Origin: Cumulibacter sp047975195
GTDB taxonomy: Bacteria > Actinomycetota > Actinomycetes > Mycobacteriales > Antricoccaceae
DNA length: 19,176 bases
Assembly (NCBI GenBank): GCA_047975195.1
Contig: JBKEDB010000106.1
Span: 1 to 19,176, forward strand
Reading direction: 5' to 3'
Shown here: in pieces, positions 1-6,475 of the stretch
Position numbering within the stretch: the stretch's first letter is position 1
Layout: each line of letters begins with the position of its first letter
Translations under genes and position numbers: made by a program
The notes under the pieces: model-generated
What the model saw: the letters and a program-made list of their open reading frames with translations, nothing else
The model's database searches: none
What the model was told of the DNA's origin: nothing

Positions 1-478
1 CAGAGCTTAGAGCGCATGATTGCTCGTGAGCACTGGAAGAAGACTCGCTGCACATCGACCTGAAGCAGGCTCGTGGGCATCCGGCCCTTGACCGCATAGG
101 CCGCGAGCTCGACCGGATCGGCCGTAACCTTCGCAGTGCCTCGCACCCGGATGCACTCGCCCACGCCTGGAATCAGGAAGATGAGTCCCACGCGTGGGTC
201 GCGGACGATGTTACGGAGCGTATCGAGCCGGTTGTTGCCATTACGGTCGGGGATCACGAGGGTGCGCTCGTCGCGTACGTCGACGAACCCGGCACCGTCG
301 CCGCGAGGACTGCAGTCAAGCGCGCCTTCGCGAGCGGTGGCGATCACCATGAACGGCGATGCCTGGATCAGCTCCTGGTATGCCGGGTGAGGTGGTCACA
401 CTCTTTGCCGATCGCGCCCTTCGAGGGCTCGTGCGGATACAACGCTTCTAACTGTGCGATCGTCTGAATCTCGCTCAT
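1..478 (-). pseudogene. PPOX-class FMN-dependent flavoenzyme, frameshifted and cut by the window edge
   Basis: The start codon is ATG at 478-476. The first 36 codons read MSEIQTIAQLEALYPHEPSK and on to KECDHLT, then run into TGA at 370-368. A second frame continues without a stop to the window edge, with HPAYQELIQASPF, DCSPRGD, PDRNGNNRLDTLRNIV and FLIPGVGE. These are hallmarks of the pyridoxamine-phosphate-oxidase-like split-barrel flavoproteins (I believe the DR_2398-type subfamily). Adding one C to the CCC run (GGG at 385-387 on the plus strand) joins the two halves into the expected LTPAYQELI, so a one-base deletion or a base-calling error explains the break. Family members bind FMN, and their substrates are mostly unknown. 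The C-terminus lies beyond position 1. I am confident of the family, but not whether the frameshift is biological. Confidence 0.8.
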
Positions 479-484
479 CGCTCG

Positions 485-514
485 AGTCTAGGGGCCCCGA
501 ACCGGGCGGTTCAA
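485..514 (-). promoter_or_regulatory. Promoter of the PPOX gene, probably giving a leaderless mRNA
   Basis: On the minus strand a -35-like TTGAAC (514-509) is followed by an 18-nt spacer and the -10 hexamer TAGACT (490-485). Only six nucleotides then separate it from the ATG at 478, so transcription would begin at or next to the start codon. No Shine-Dalgarno sequence is visible, which fits the leaderless start common in actinobacteria. Confidence 0.6.
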
Positions 515-520
515 ACGTGT

Positions 521-555
521 CCATCATCCCGGCGGAATCGCCGCCGGGATGATGG
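521..555 (-). terminator. Strong hairpin terminator of the solute-binding-protein gene
   Basis: A perfect 15-bp inverted repeat (arms 521-535 and 541-555, loop AATCG) begins 10 nt after the stop codon of the solute-binding-protein gene on the minus strand. There is no long T-run after it, as is usual in high-GC actinobacteria. It also separates that gene from the PPOX promoter immediately downstream. Confidence 0.8.
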
Positions 556-565
556 ACCGCCACAC

Positions 566-2146
566 TCACTCCTCAGGGGCGACCGAAACGTAACGCAGGT
601 CGTTCATCCCGCTGAGGTTCTGCGCGGCACCGGCGACGCCGGGGGCGTATCCGGCGGCGAGGTGAATCATGCAGACCGGAATGATGTGCGGCGGATTGGC
701 CATCCAGGCGTCGACCATCTTCGCGTAGGCCGCCGTACGATCGGCGTCCTCAAGGGCATTCGCACCCTCGATCGCGTACTTGGTGATATCTGGGTCGGTC
801 TTCCCGCCGGGGTTGGACGACGCGGTGGGCGATACGAACGAGCCCCAGACGAAGTCCGGATCGATGATGCCGGTCGTGACCGAACTGGTCGTGGATGCCG
901 TCTTGTCGATGACGTAATCCTGAACCAACTGCTGGCTGGGAATCGACTTGACGGTGACCGTGACGCCCGCCTGCGCGAAGTTCTCCTGGACGATCTCGGC
1001 AAACTTCGTGTAAATCGTGACGTTCGGCGCGACGGTCTCGAACTCCAGGTCGGTTACACCCTGCTCGGCGAGGATTTCCTTGGCCTGCTCGGGATCGAAT
1101 GGGTACACATCAAGGCCGTCACCGACTTCTTCGCTGTAGCCCACGCCGCCCTCAGGGAACGGTTGGACTTGAGGGGTGCAGTGGCCGTCGTACAAACCCT
1201 TCGCGATGCCTTCGCGGTCGATCGACATGTTCAGGGCCTTACGGACTTCGACGTTGTCGAACGGTTCGACACTGATGTTCATCCCGAAGTTCAGGAATAG
1301 GGTGCTGGGCTTGGCAAGCGTTTGGCTGCCGGCGTCGTCGGCAGCGTTGAGCTGGTCAGGATTGATCTGGGCGCCGTCGATCTCGCCGGCGATCAATGCG
1401 TTGTACCGGGTTTGGTCGTCGGCAATGAACCGGTGTACGCGAGTCTTCACTTTCTGCGCCTCCGGCTCCCAATAGTCCGGCGTGCGCTCGAACGTCGCCT
1501 CTACGCCCGGCTCGATGTCGGTGGAGACATACGGCCCGATGCCGACCGGCTTATCTTTGAGTACTCCATCAGCAACGGCCTTGGGTGAGACGACCAGACC
1601 TGCGCGACCGATGAGGCTGGTCAACAGGGGCTTGATCCCGCCGCTGACGTTGATCTTCACGGTCAACGGGTCGATGACCTCAACAGACTCCACCTGATAC
1701 AGCTCACCGGCGAGACGACTGCCTTCAGCACGATTGCGGTCGAGGTTGAACTTGACTGCATCGGCGTCGAACTCGGTGCCGTCGGAGAATGTCAGACCTT
1801 CACGCAGCGTGAGTGTGACTGACTTGCCGTCCTCAGCAGGTTCGTAGCCGGTGGCCAAACCGGGCACGAAGGTCGAGTTGTCCGCTTTCTCGATGAATAG
1901 CCCGTCATACACGATGGAGTACGGGATCCGGTCTGCCGAACTTGTGCTTTCTGTCGGATCCCAGCTGGGCGGGAACGCGGTGTAGCCGAACGTGAACGTG
2001 GCGTCCGGGTCAAAGTCGTCGGACGGCTCGATGATGCTGGGGTACTCGGCGGTTCCCTTGCTCGTGCTCTCGGGTGCGTCTCCGCAGCCGGCCAGGAGCA
2101 ACCCGGCAACCGTGCCTATCGTGGCCCGAGTACGTAATCGCCTCAT
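566..2146 (-). CDS. ABC-transporter substrate-binding lipoprotein, family 5 (peptide/nickel type)
   Basis: This 526-residue protein resembles the DppA/OppA/NikA class of extracellular solute-binding proteins, which deliver oligopeptides or similar solutes to an ABC importer. I chose the ATG at 2146 because CAGGAGGA lies 7 nt upstream and it gives a compact signal peptide: Arg-rich n-region, hydrophobic core and lipobox LLAGC, with Cys21 to be lipidated. A further in-frame ATG 12 codons upstream has no such support. The mature protein has the family's usual features, including a region near FGYTAFPPSWDPTES, the segment ADGLTF-like LREGLTFSDGTEFDADAVKFN, and IGPYVSTDI. Two cysteines, in GHCTPQ and PVCMIH, could form a disulfide. 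No permease or ATPase gene lies beside it, so its import partner must be encoded elsewhere. The substrate cannot be told from sequence. Confidence 0.9.
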   Translation of the reverse strand: MRRLRTRATIGTVAGLLLAGCGDAPESTSKGTAEYPSIIEPSDDFDPDATFTFGYTAFPPSWDPTESTSSADRIPYSIVYDGLFIEKADNSTFVPGLATGYEPAEDGKSVTLTLREGLTFSDGTEFDADAVKFNLDRNRAEGSRLAGELYQVESVEVIDPLTVKINVSGGIKPLLTSLIGRAGLVVSPKAVADGVLKDKPVGIGPYVSTDIEPGVEATFERTPDYWEPEAQKVKTRVHRFIADDQTRYNALIAGEIDGAQINPDQLNAADDAGSQTLAKPSTLFLNFGMNISVEPFDNVEVRKALNMSIDREGIAKGLYDGHCTPQVQPFPEGGVGYSEEVGDGLDVYPFDPEQAKEILAEQGVTDLEFETVAPNVTIYTKFAEIVQENFAQAGVTVTVKSIPSQQLVQDYVIDKTASTTSSVTTGIIDPDFVWGSFVSPTASSNPGGKTDPDITKYAIEGANALEDADRTAAYAKMVDAWMANPPHIIPVCMIHLAAGYAPGVAGAAQNLSGMNDLRYVSVAPEE

Positions 2147-2393
2147 CGAGAATCCTCCTGTGATCTGGCTTACAGTCGTCAATGTATCTAATGACCGCTA
2201 CACACGGAAGTCAAATGCGTGCACGCGCGCGGTGAAGTGTCGAGCCGGACCGCAGGTACGCCGAGGACAGGATCCGAATCGCGACCTCGAAGGCGCACGC
2301 GGCGCCCGAGGCGAGTGATCTGGCGAGTTCGGTCCTGCCCAGACCCACACGTAGGGTTGAGGCGGTGCAGTTCTCGATAACGGGAGATAGATC
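2147..2393. other. Divergent intergenic region between the solute-binding-protein and Nudix genes
   Basis: These 247 bp hold the upstream regions of two divergent genes. Apart from the ribosome binding sites (AGGAGGA at about 2153-2160 for the minus-strand gene, GGGAG at about 2382-2386 for the plus-strand gene) I find no convincing complete promoter, hairpin or small gene. Confidence 0.5.
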
Positions 2394-3251
2394 GTGCGTG
2401 ATCCCAATGATGGCTGGGCAGATGGCCCCGCCGGGCGGTTCTGGGGACGCGGCGGTGCGGCCGGGTTACTCGCGCACGATCCGACCCGCGGTGTGTTGCT
2501 GCAGCACCGCGTCGCGTGGAGTCATCAGGGCGGCACCTGGGGTCTGCCCGGTGGCGCACGGCACGTAGGCGAGAGCGCGATCGATGGTGCACTACGTGAA
2601 GCCGGTGAGGAAGCCGGCGTCGTCCGCGACGGGTTGAGTCTGCGCGCGACATTCACATTCGATGTCGGGTACTGGTCCTATACCACGGTGCACGTTGAGG
2701 TGACCAAGCCGTTCGAAGCCGAGATCACCGACCCGGAGAGTGAAGAGTTGCGGTGGGTGCCTCCGGCCGAGATCGCGGACATGCCGCTGCATAGTGGATT
2801 CGGTGACGCGTGGCCGGGTCTACGGCAGCGGCTGGAATCGCCGCCGCTGCTGGTGATCGATGCGGCGAACGTGGTCGGCTCGCGCCCGAACGGGTGGTGG
2901 CGCGATCGCGTCGGTGCTGCTGAGCGACTGATCGCCAACCTGCAAGGAATCGAAGCCGACGGCGCCCCGGGAGCGTGGTTCGGGCTCGACGAACGATGGC
3001 ACCTCTGGCCGGAGGTGCTGGTCGTTATCGAAGGACAAGCAACCGCCGCTAAGGCCACCGAATCCGATCGGTTACGTGTCGTACGCGCCGATCAGGACGG
3101 CGACGCGACGATCGTCGACGAGGTGAGGAAACGACGCGACGCTGACGTTGTGGTAGTCACTGCCGATCGTGTGCTGCGGGAGCGTGTCATGCAGTACGGC
3201 GCCCGACCCATCGGGCCGAGCGCCGTACTGGACTACCTCGATCGCGATTAG
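2394..3251 (+). CDS. Nudix hydrolase with C-terminal NYN/PIN-like domain
   Basis: This 285-residue protein starts at GTG 2394, 7 nt after GGGAG. Residues 17-145 form a Nudix domain, with a complete Nudix box at 54-76: G54, E60, R68-E69, E72-E73 and G75 match GX5EX7REUXEEXGU. It should therefore hydrolyse a nucleoside diphosphate linked to another group, with a metal ion; the substrate is not evident. From about residue 150 a second domain begins with LLVIDAANVVGSRPNGWW and ends with DVVVVTADRVLRERV and GARPIGPSAVL. The acidic residues D156 and D258 in these strands resemble the metal-binding centre of NYN/PIN nucleases, though that assignment rests on pattern alone. The gene overlaps the 3' end of the convergent acyl-CoA dehydrogenase gene by 4 bp. 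Confidence 0.85.
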   Translation: MRDPNDGWADGPAGRFWGRGGAAGLLAHDPTRGVLLQHRVAWSHQGGTWGLPGGARHVGESAIDGALREAGEEAGVVRDGLSLRATFTFDVGYWSYTTVHVEVTKPFEAEITDPESEELRWVPPAEIADMPLHSGFGDAWPGLRQRLESPPLLVIDAANVVGSRPNGWWRDRVGAAERLIANLQGIEADGAPGAWFGLDERWHLWPEVLVVIEGQATAAKATESDRLRVVRADQDGDATIVDEVRKRRDADVVVVTADRVLRERVMQYGARPIGPSAVLDYLDRD

Positions 3252-4363
3252 CCCGCTGCCTGTGGCAGCAGGTCAGCGGCGAGTGCATCGCGGATATTGC
3301 TGGTGATGCCGAGCATCCGGCGGCCGCTGGTTGCGCGCTTGAAGTACAGATGCGCGTTGTGCTCCCAGGTGAAGCCGATCGCCCCGTGCGCCTGGATATT
3401 TGTCGCCGCAGCCAGGTGCAGGGCCTCGGCCGCGAACGACTTCGCCGACAGATAGCAGCGCAGTTCGGCGCCGACGGGTGCCACCGACAATTCCGCGGCA
3501 GCGCGGCGCGCCGCCGCAGCGGCGGCTTCCACCTCGAGCCGAGTGTCGGCGAGCATGTGCTTGAGCCCTTGGTGCGAGCCGATCACCTTGCCGCCCTGCT
3601 CACGGGTCTTCGCGTACTCCACGACCATCTCGAGAGCGGCACGCGCGGCGCCCGCGCTTTCGGCGGCGAGCATGACCCGCGCGGTATTCGTTGCATGCGC
3701 GATGATTCGGGCCCCGTCCTGTCCGGTGCCAAGTTCGGTTGCGGGGGAGCTGGCGAACGTGACGTGCGCGAGCGGCCGCGTCGGATCCGTCGACTCGCAT
3801 TCGCTGATGGAGACGCCGTCGGCGTCTCGGGCGACGGCGTACACGCCGCCATCGGTGCTCGTCACCAGGATCTGATCGACGTCCGCGCCGTTGATGACGA
3901 AGCGAGCCGTACCGCTGATGCGCGCATCGGCGACATTCAACGACGACGCCTCGCCCGTGATCGCCGGCAGTGCGAATGTTGCGGTGGTTTCGCCAGCCGC
4001 GATGCCTTCCAGCAAGCCGGCGGCAGCTTCCGCATTCGAGGCAAGTAGCGCGGGAGTTGCCAGTGCAGTGGTGGCAAAGAACGGCGAAACCAACAGGACT
4101 TTACCGGTCTCCTCGAGGACGAGGCCAAGTTCGATCACGCTCGCGCCGGCGCCGCCGCACTCTTCAGGGATCGCGAGCGCCGCAAGGCCGAGTTCGCTCG
4201 TCAGCGTCTGCCACACCGCATCATCGCGCGCGATGCGTGGCTCGAGCATCTCGGCTGCGCGTGCCAGTGGTGCCCGCTCTTCCAGGAAGCGGCGTACGGC
4301 CTTCTGTAGATCGCGCTGTTCCTCGGCGAGGACCAGGCTCACGGTGTTCGGTGCTTCGGTCAT
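3248..4363 (-). CDS. Acyl-CoA dehydrogenase, smaller partner of a FadE pair
   Basis: This 371-residue flavoprotein has the acyl-CoA dehydrogenase layout: helical N-domain (LAEEQRDLQKAVRRFLEERAP), a middle beta domain, and a C-terminal helical domain with EYAKTREQGGKVIGSHQGLKHMLAD and AHGAIGFTWEHNAHLYFKRA. I chose the ATG at 4363 because it overlaps the upstream gene's TGA as ATGA, a typical translational-coupling arrangement; longer in-frame starts lie inside the upstream gene. The sequence is much less canonical in the middle domain than its neighbour. This is common in the actinobacterial FadE proteins that work as unlike-subunit complexes, such as FadE28/FadE29 in sterol side-chain degradation. 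It would oxidise an acyl-CoA to the 2,3-enoyl-CoA, passing electrons to ETF. The substrate cannot be assigned. Confidence 0.88.
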   Translation of the reverse strand: MTEAPNTVSLVLAEEQRDLQKAVRRFLEERAPLARAAEMLEPRIARDDAVWQTLTSELGLAALAIPEECGGAGASVIELGLVLEETGKVLLVSPFFATTALATPALLASNAEAAAGLLEGIAAGETTATFALPAITGEASSLNVADARISGTARFVINGADVDQILVTSTDGGVYAVARDADGVSISECESTDPTRPLAHVTFASSPATELGTGQDGARIIAHATNTARVMLAAESAGAARAALEMVVEYAKTREQGGKVIGSHQGLKHMLADTRLEVEAAAAAARRAAAELSVAPVGAELRCYLSAKSFAAEALHLAAATNIQAHGAIGFTWEHNAHLYFKRATSGRRMLGITSNIRDALAADLLPQAAG

Positions 4364-5550
4364 CGTGGCAACCCCATGATTCGTTCGCCGATGGTCGTAC
4401 GCTGCACCTGGCTGGATCCGCCGTAGATGGTCGCAGCGCGCGACAGGTGGTAGTTGTCGATCCATACTCCCGAGTCCAGCGGGGATCCCTTCGGCTCCAA
4501 GCCGACCTCAACGCTTGATCGTGCGCCCTGGTACTCGAGCGCGTCTGGACCCAACACGTCGAGCGCAAACTCGAGCATGAGTTTGTCGAACTCGGTCGCA
4601 TACAGCTTGATGAACGAGGACTCGGGGCCGAGCTCGGCGCCTTCTGCGGCAGTGTCCACGATCTGCCGAGCCATCGCATCGAGAGCGTCGACGCGTTCGA
4701 CGCACCAGCCGAACCGCTGGCGCACCGAGGGGTCATCAGCGAGCCCGCGCTCGTTGATCAGACGGGCGAGACGCTCGAGTGTCATCTTGTGCTGCATCGC
4801 TGTGCCGGCGGCACCGGACCCGCGCTCAAAACCGAGCAGGGTCAGCGCAACCTTCGCACCTTCGTTTTCGGGCCCAACGAGCATGTCGGCCGAGGTGCGA
4901 GCGTCGGTGAAGAACACCTCGCAGAACTCTGACTTTCCAGACATAGTGCGGATCGGTCGGACTTCGACCCCCGGCTGGTCCAGCGGTACGAGCAGGAACG
5001 AGATTCCCCTCGCCTTCGGGGCGTCGGGATCGGTGCGCACGAGGGCAAAGATCCAGTTGGCGCTGAAGGCCTGAGTGGTCCAGATCTTCTGGCCGTTGAT
5101 GATGAAGTCGCCGTTCGCGTCCCGAGTCGCGCGGGTACGCAACGCAAAGAGGTCGGAGCCAGCGCCCGGCTCGGAGTAGCCCTGGCACCACTTGTGCTCG
5201 CCGCTGAACGCCTTCGGGAAGAAGAACTCCTTCTGCTTCTCGGTGCCCCAATGCAGCAGAGTCGGCCCACACATCTTCAGGAAGAAACTATCGTTCGCGT
5301 GCGTGGTCAGTGGAGCGCCGTACCGCAGGAACTCCTCCTGGATAATCGCGGCCTCGCGGACGCCGTAACCGCTGCCGCCGACCTCCTTCGGGAACTCGTA
5401 GCCCAGGTAGCCGGCATCGAATATCTTCTTGCGCCACTGCGGGGCAAACTCGGCCCGCTCTTCTTCGGTCAGTGCCCCGATTCCGCGCCAGTCATCGGGC
5501 AGGTTGGTTTCCAGGAACGCACGTACGGTGCTCCGGAAGTCCTCGCTCAT
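4360..5550 (-). CDS. Acyl-CoA dehydrogenase, larger partner of a FadE pair
   Basis: This 396-residue protein has clear acyl-CoA dehydrogenase signatures: CQGYSEPGAGSD at 122-133, GQKIWTTQA at 153-161 (FAD and substrate contacts), and IYGGSSQVQRTTIGERIMGLPR-type end from residue 375. The start at 5550 is set by CGGAGG 5-10 nt upstream. In the medium-chain enzymes the catalytic base is the Glu in YEGT. Here that position is Gly377 (IYGGSS), so the base must come from elsewhere in the chain or from the partner subunit. This, together with the ATGA overlap with the next gene, points to a heteromeric enzyme like the mycobacterial FadE pairs. It is the first gene of a two-gene operon, divergent from the GNAT gene. 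Confidence 0.9.
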   Translation of the reverse strand: MSEDFRSTVRAFLETNLPDDWRGIGALTEEERAEFAPQWRKKIFDAGYLGYEFPKEVGGSGYGVREAAIIQEEFLRYGAPLTTHANDSFFLKMCGPTLLHWGTEKQKEFFFPKAFSGEHKWCQGYSEPGAGSDLFALRTRATRDANGDFIINGQKIWTTQAFSANWIFALVRTDPDAPKARGISFLLVPLDQPGVEVRPIRTMSGKSEFCEVFFTDARTSADMLVGPENEGAKVALTLLGFERGSGAAGTAMQHKMTLERLARLINERGLADDPSVRQRFGWCVERVDALDAMARQIVDTAAEGAELGPESSFIKLYATEFDKLMLEFALDVLGPDALEYQGARSSVEVGLEPKGSPLDSGVWIDNYHLSRAATIYGGSSQVQRTTIGERIMGLPR

Positions 5551-5614
5551 CGCGCCTCCGCTGCATGTTGCGCCCGCGCTGTCGCGGACGATGGTTTTCC
5601 TCACCGTAGCCGAC

Positions 5615-5653
5615 GTGGCGTACGCCACCGCCCGGGGACCGCGCTACAGCGCG
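5615..5653. promoter_or_regulatory. Two adjacent 14-bp palindromes in the dehydrogenase/GNAT divergent region
   Basis: GTGGCGTACGCCAC (5615-5628) is a perfect palindrome, and CGCGCTACAGCGCG (5640-5653) is a hairpin-type repeat with 6-bp arms and a 2-nt centre. They lie between two divergently transcribed genes, 64 bp or more upstream of the dehydrogenase start and 26 bp or more upstream of the GNAT -10 box. A regulator binding site is possible, but no regulator gene is adjacent, and GC-rich DNA yields such repeats readily. Confidence 0.35.
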
Positions 5654-5673
5654 CGGGGGCGACGACGTGTGAT

Positions 5674-5687
5674 GCGCATAGGATCGG
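5674..5687 (+). promoter_or_regulatory. -10 region of the GNAT gene, candidate leaderless start
   Basis: The 14-mer GCGCATAGGATCGG contains the TANNNT hexamer TAGGAT (5679-5684), which ends 8 nt before the ATG at 5693. Transcription would begin at or within a base of the start codon. No recognisable -35 box is present. The same 14-mer stands in front of mutA. Confidence 0.45.
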
Positions 5688-5692
5688 CGGGT

Positions 5693-6325
5693 ATGAGCAA
5701 ACGTTTGCCCGAGGAGTTGTCAGTCATACCGGCCGCGCGCTCCGACAGCGGGGCCGTGGCTGACGTCCTGGCGGATGCGTTCGCCGCAGACGAGCACACC
5801 ACCAGGCTGCTGCCCACAGACAACCGCGCGTCGCGGTTGCGGCGCCTCTTTAACGTCGTTGTCGCCGACACCTTCGCCTCCGGCGGACATGCGTGGCTCG
5901 CGGTTGACGTGAGCGATCGTGCTGCGCTCGGTGCGGCCTTGTGGGAGGCCCCTGGCGCGCGCGTGCCGAGTTGGCGAACGATCATCAACGCTCCTCAGTT
6001 TCTACATATCTTTGGTAAGCGGGCGCTAGACGCACATCGCACGGATCGTTCGTGCGAGGCACATCGCCCCGGCGTACCGCACTGGTATCTCAAGGACATC
6101 GGGACGGTAACCGCAGGCCGGGGTCGAGGCGTGGGCACGGCGCTGTTGACGGATCGGCTGAGTGTGGCTGACGAGCAGGGCGTCGGGGTCTATCTCGAAT
6201 CATCATCGCGCGCCAACGTCGGTTATTACCGTCGGTTCGGGTTCGTCGAACGCAGTGTGATCCCTGCGTACGGCACGATCGAGTTGACTGGCATGTGGCG
6301 ACCCCCAGCAGCGAAGGCGTCGTAG
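5693..6325 (+). CDS. GNAT-family N-acetyltransferase
   Basis: This 210-residue protein has the GNAT fold's acetyl-CoA-binding motif A at 142-151 (GRGRGVGTAL, matching R/QxxGxG/A), preceded by HWYLKDIGTVTAG and followed by VYLESSSRANVGYYRRFGF, the usual strand-5/helix-4 segment. HWYL...G.G.G members are often annotated as general acetyltransferases, and the acceptor is unknown. I place the start at ATG 5693 because a TAGGAT box lies just upstream and homologous sequence begins soon after. An in-frame ATG at 5672 is possible, but it would lie before the -10 box. The gene is a single transcription unit, divergent from the acyl-CoA dehydrogenase pair and convergent with the secreted-protein gene. 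Confidence 0.85.
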   Translation: MSKRLPEELSVIPAARSDSGAVADVLADAFAADEHTTRLLPTDNRASRLRRLFNVVVADTFASGGHAWLAVDVSDRAALGAALWEAPGARVPSWRTIINAPQFLHIFGKRALDAHRTDRSCEAHRPGVPHWYLKDIGTVTAGRGRGVGTALLTDRLSVADEQGVGVYLESSSRANVGYYRRFGFVERSVIPAYGTIELTGMWRPPAAKAS

Positions 6326-6449
6326 ATTCGCGCCGTCCGTGCCGACTGGAAGCGGCCTCTGGTGTCCAGCTACACCGGCGTCGAGATGGGGCCGTCGGCT
6401 CAAGAGCGTTGTCATGTCTGAGGACGCCGCGCGGTTGTAGCTCGTACAG

Positions 6450-6470
6450 GGCGGGCTTGTTGAGCCCGCC
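6450..6470 (-). terminator. Hairpin terminator of the lipoprotein/secreted-protein operon
   Basis: The arms GGCGGGCT (6450-6457) and AGCCCGCC (6463-6470) form an 8-bp GC-rich stem with a 5-nt loop. It lies 5 nt beyond the stop codon of the minus-strand secreted-protein gene and in the convergent gap with the GNAT gene. There is no T-run. Confidence 0.7.
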
Positions 6471-6475
6471 TGGAG

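Noticed and set aside
662..1300. Long open frame on the plus strand opposite the solute-binding-protein gene
   Set aside because: It is antisense to a well-supported lipoprotein gene, has an Arg/Asp/Gly/Val-biased composition typical of GC-rich shadow frames and shows no recognisable domain.
2177..2182. TTGACG (minus strand) as a -35 box for the solute-binding-protein gene
   Set aside because: No TANNNT-like -10 hexamer lies 16-19 nt downstream; that interval runs into the ribosome binding site.
5429..5692. An N-terminal extension of the GNAT protein by 88 codons
   Set aside because: It would overlap the divergent acyl-CoA dehydrogenase gene and its ribosome binding site, its translation is low-complexity, and it precedes the likely promoter.
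6326..6449. tRNA-like stretch GGTTGTAGCTC near 6434 or a small gene in this gap
   Set aside because: No T-arm or acceptor pairing can be built around it, and no open frame with a ribosome binding site and sensible composition is present.
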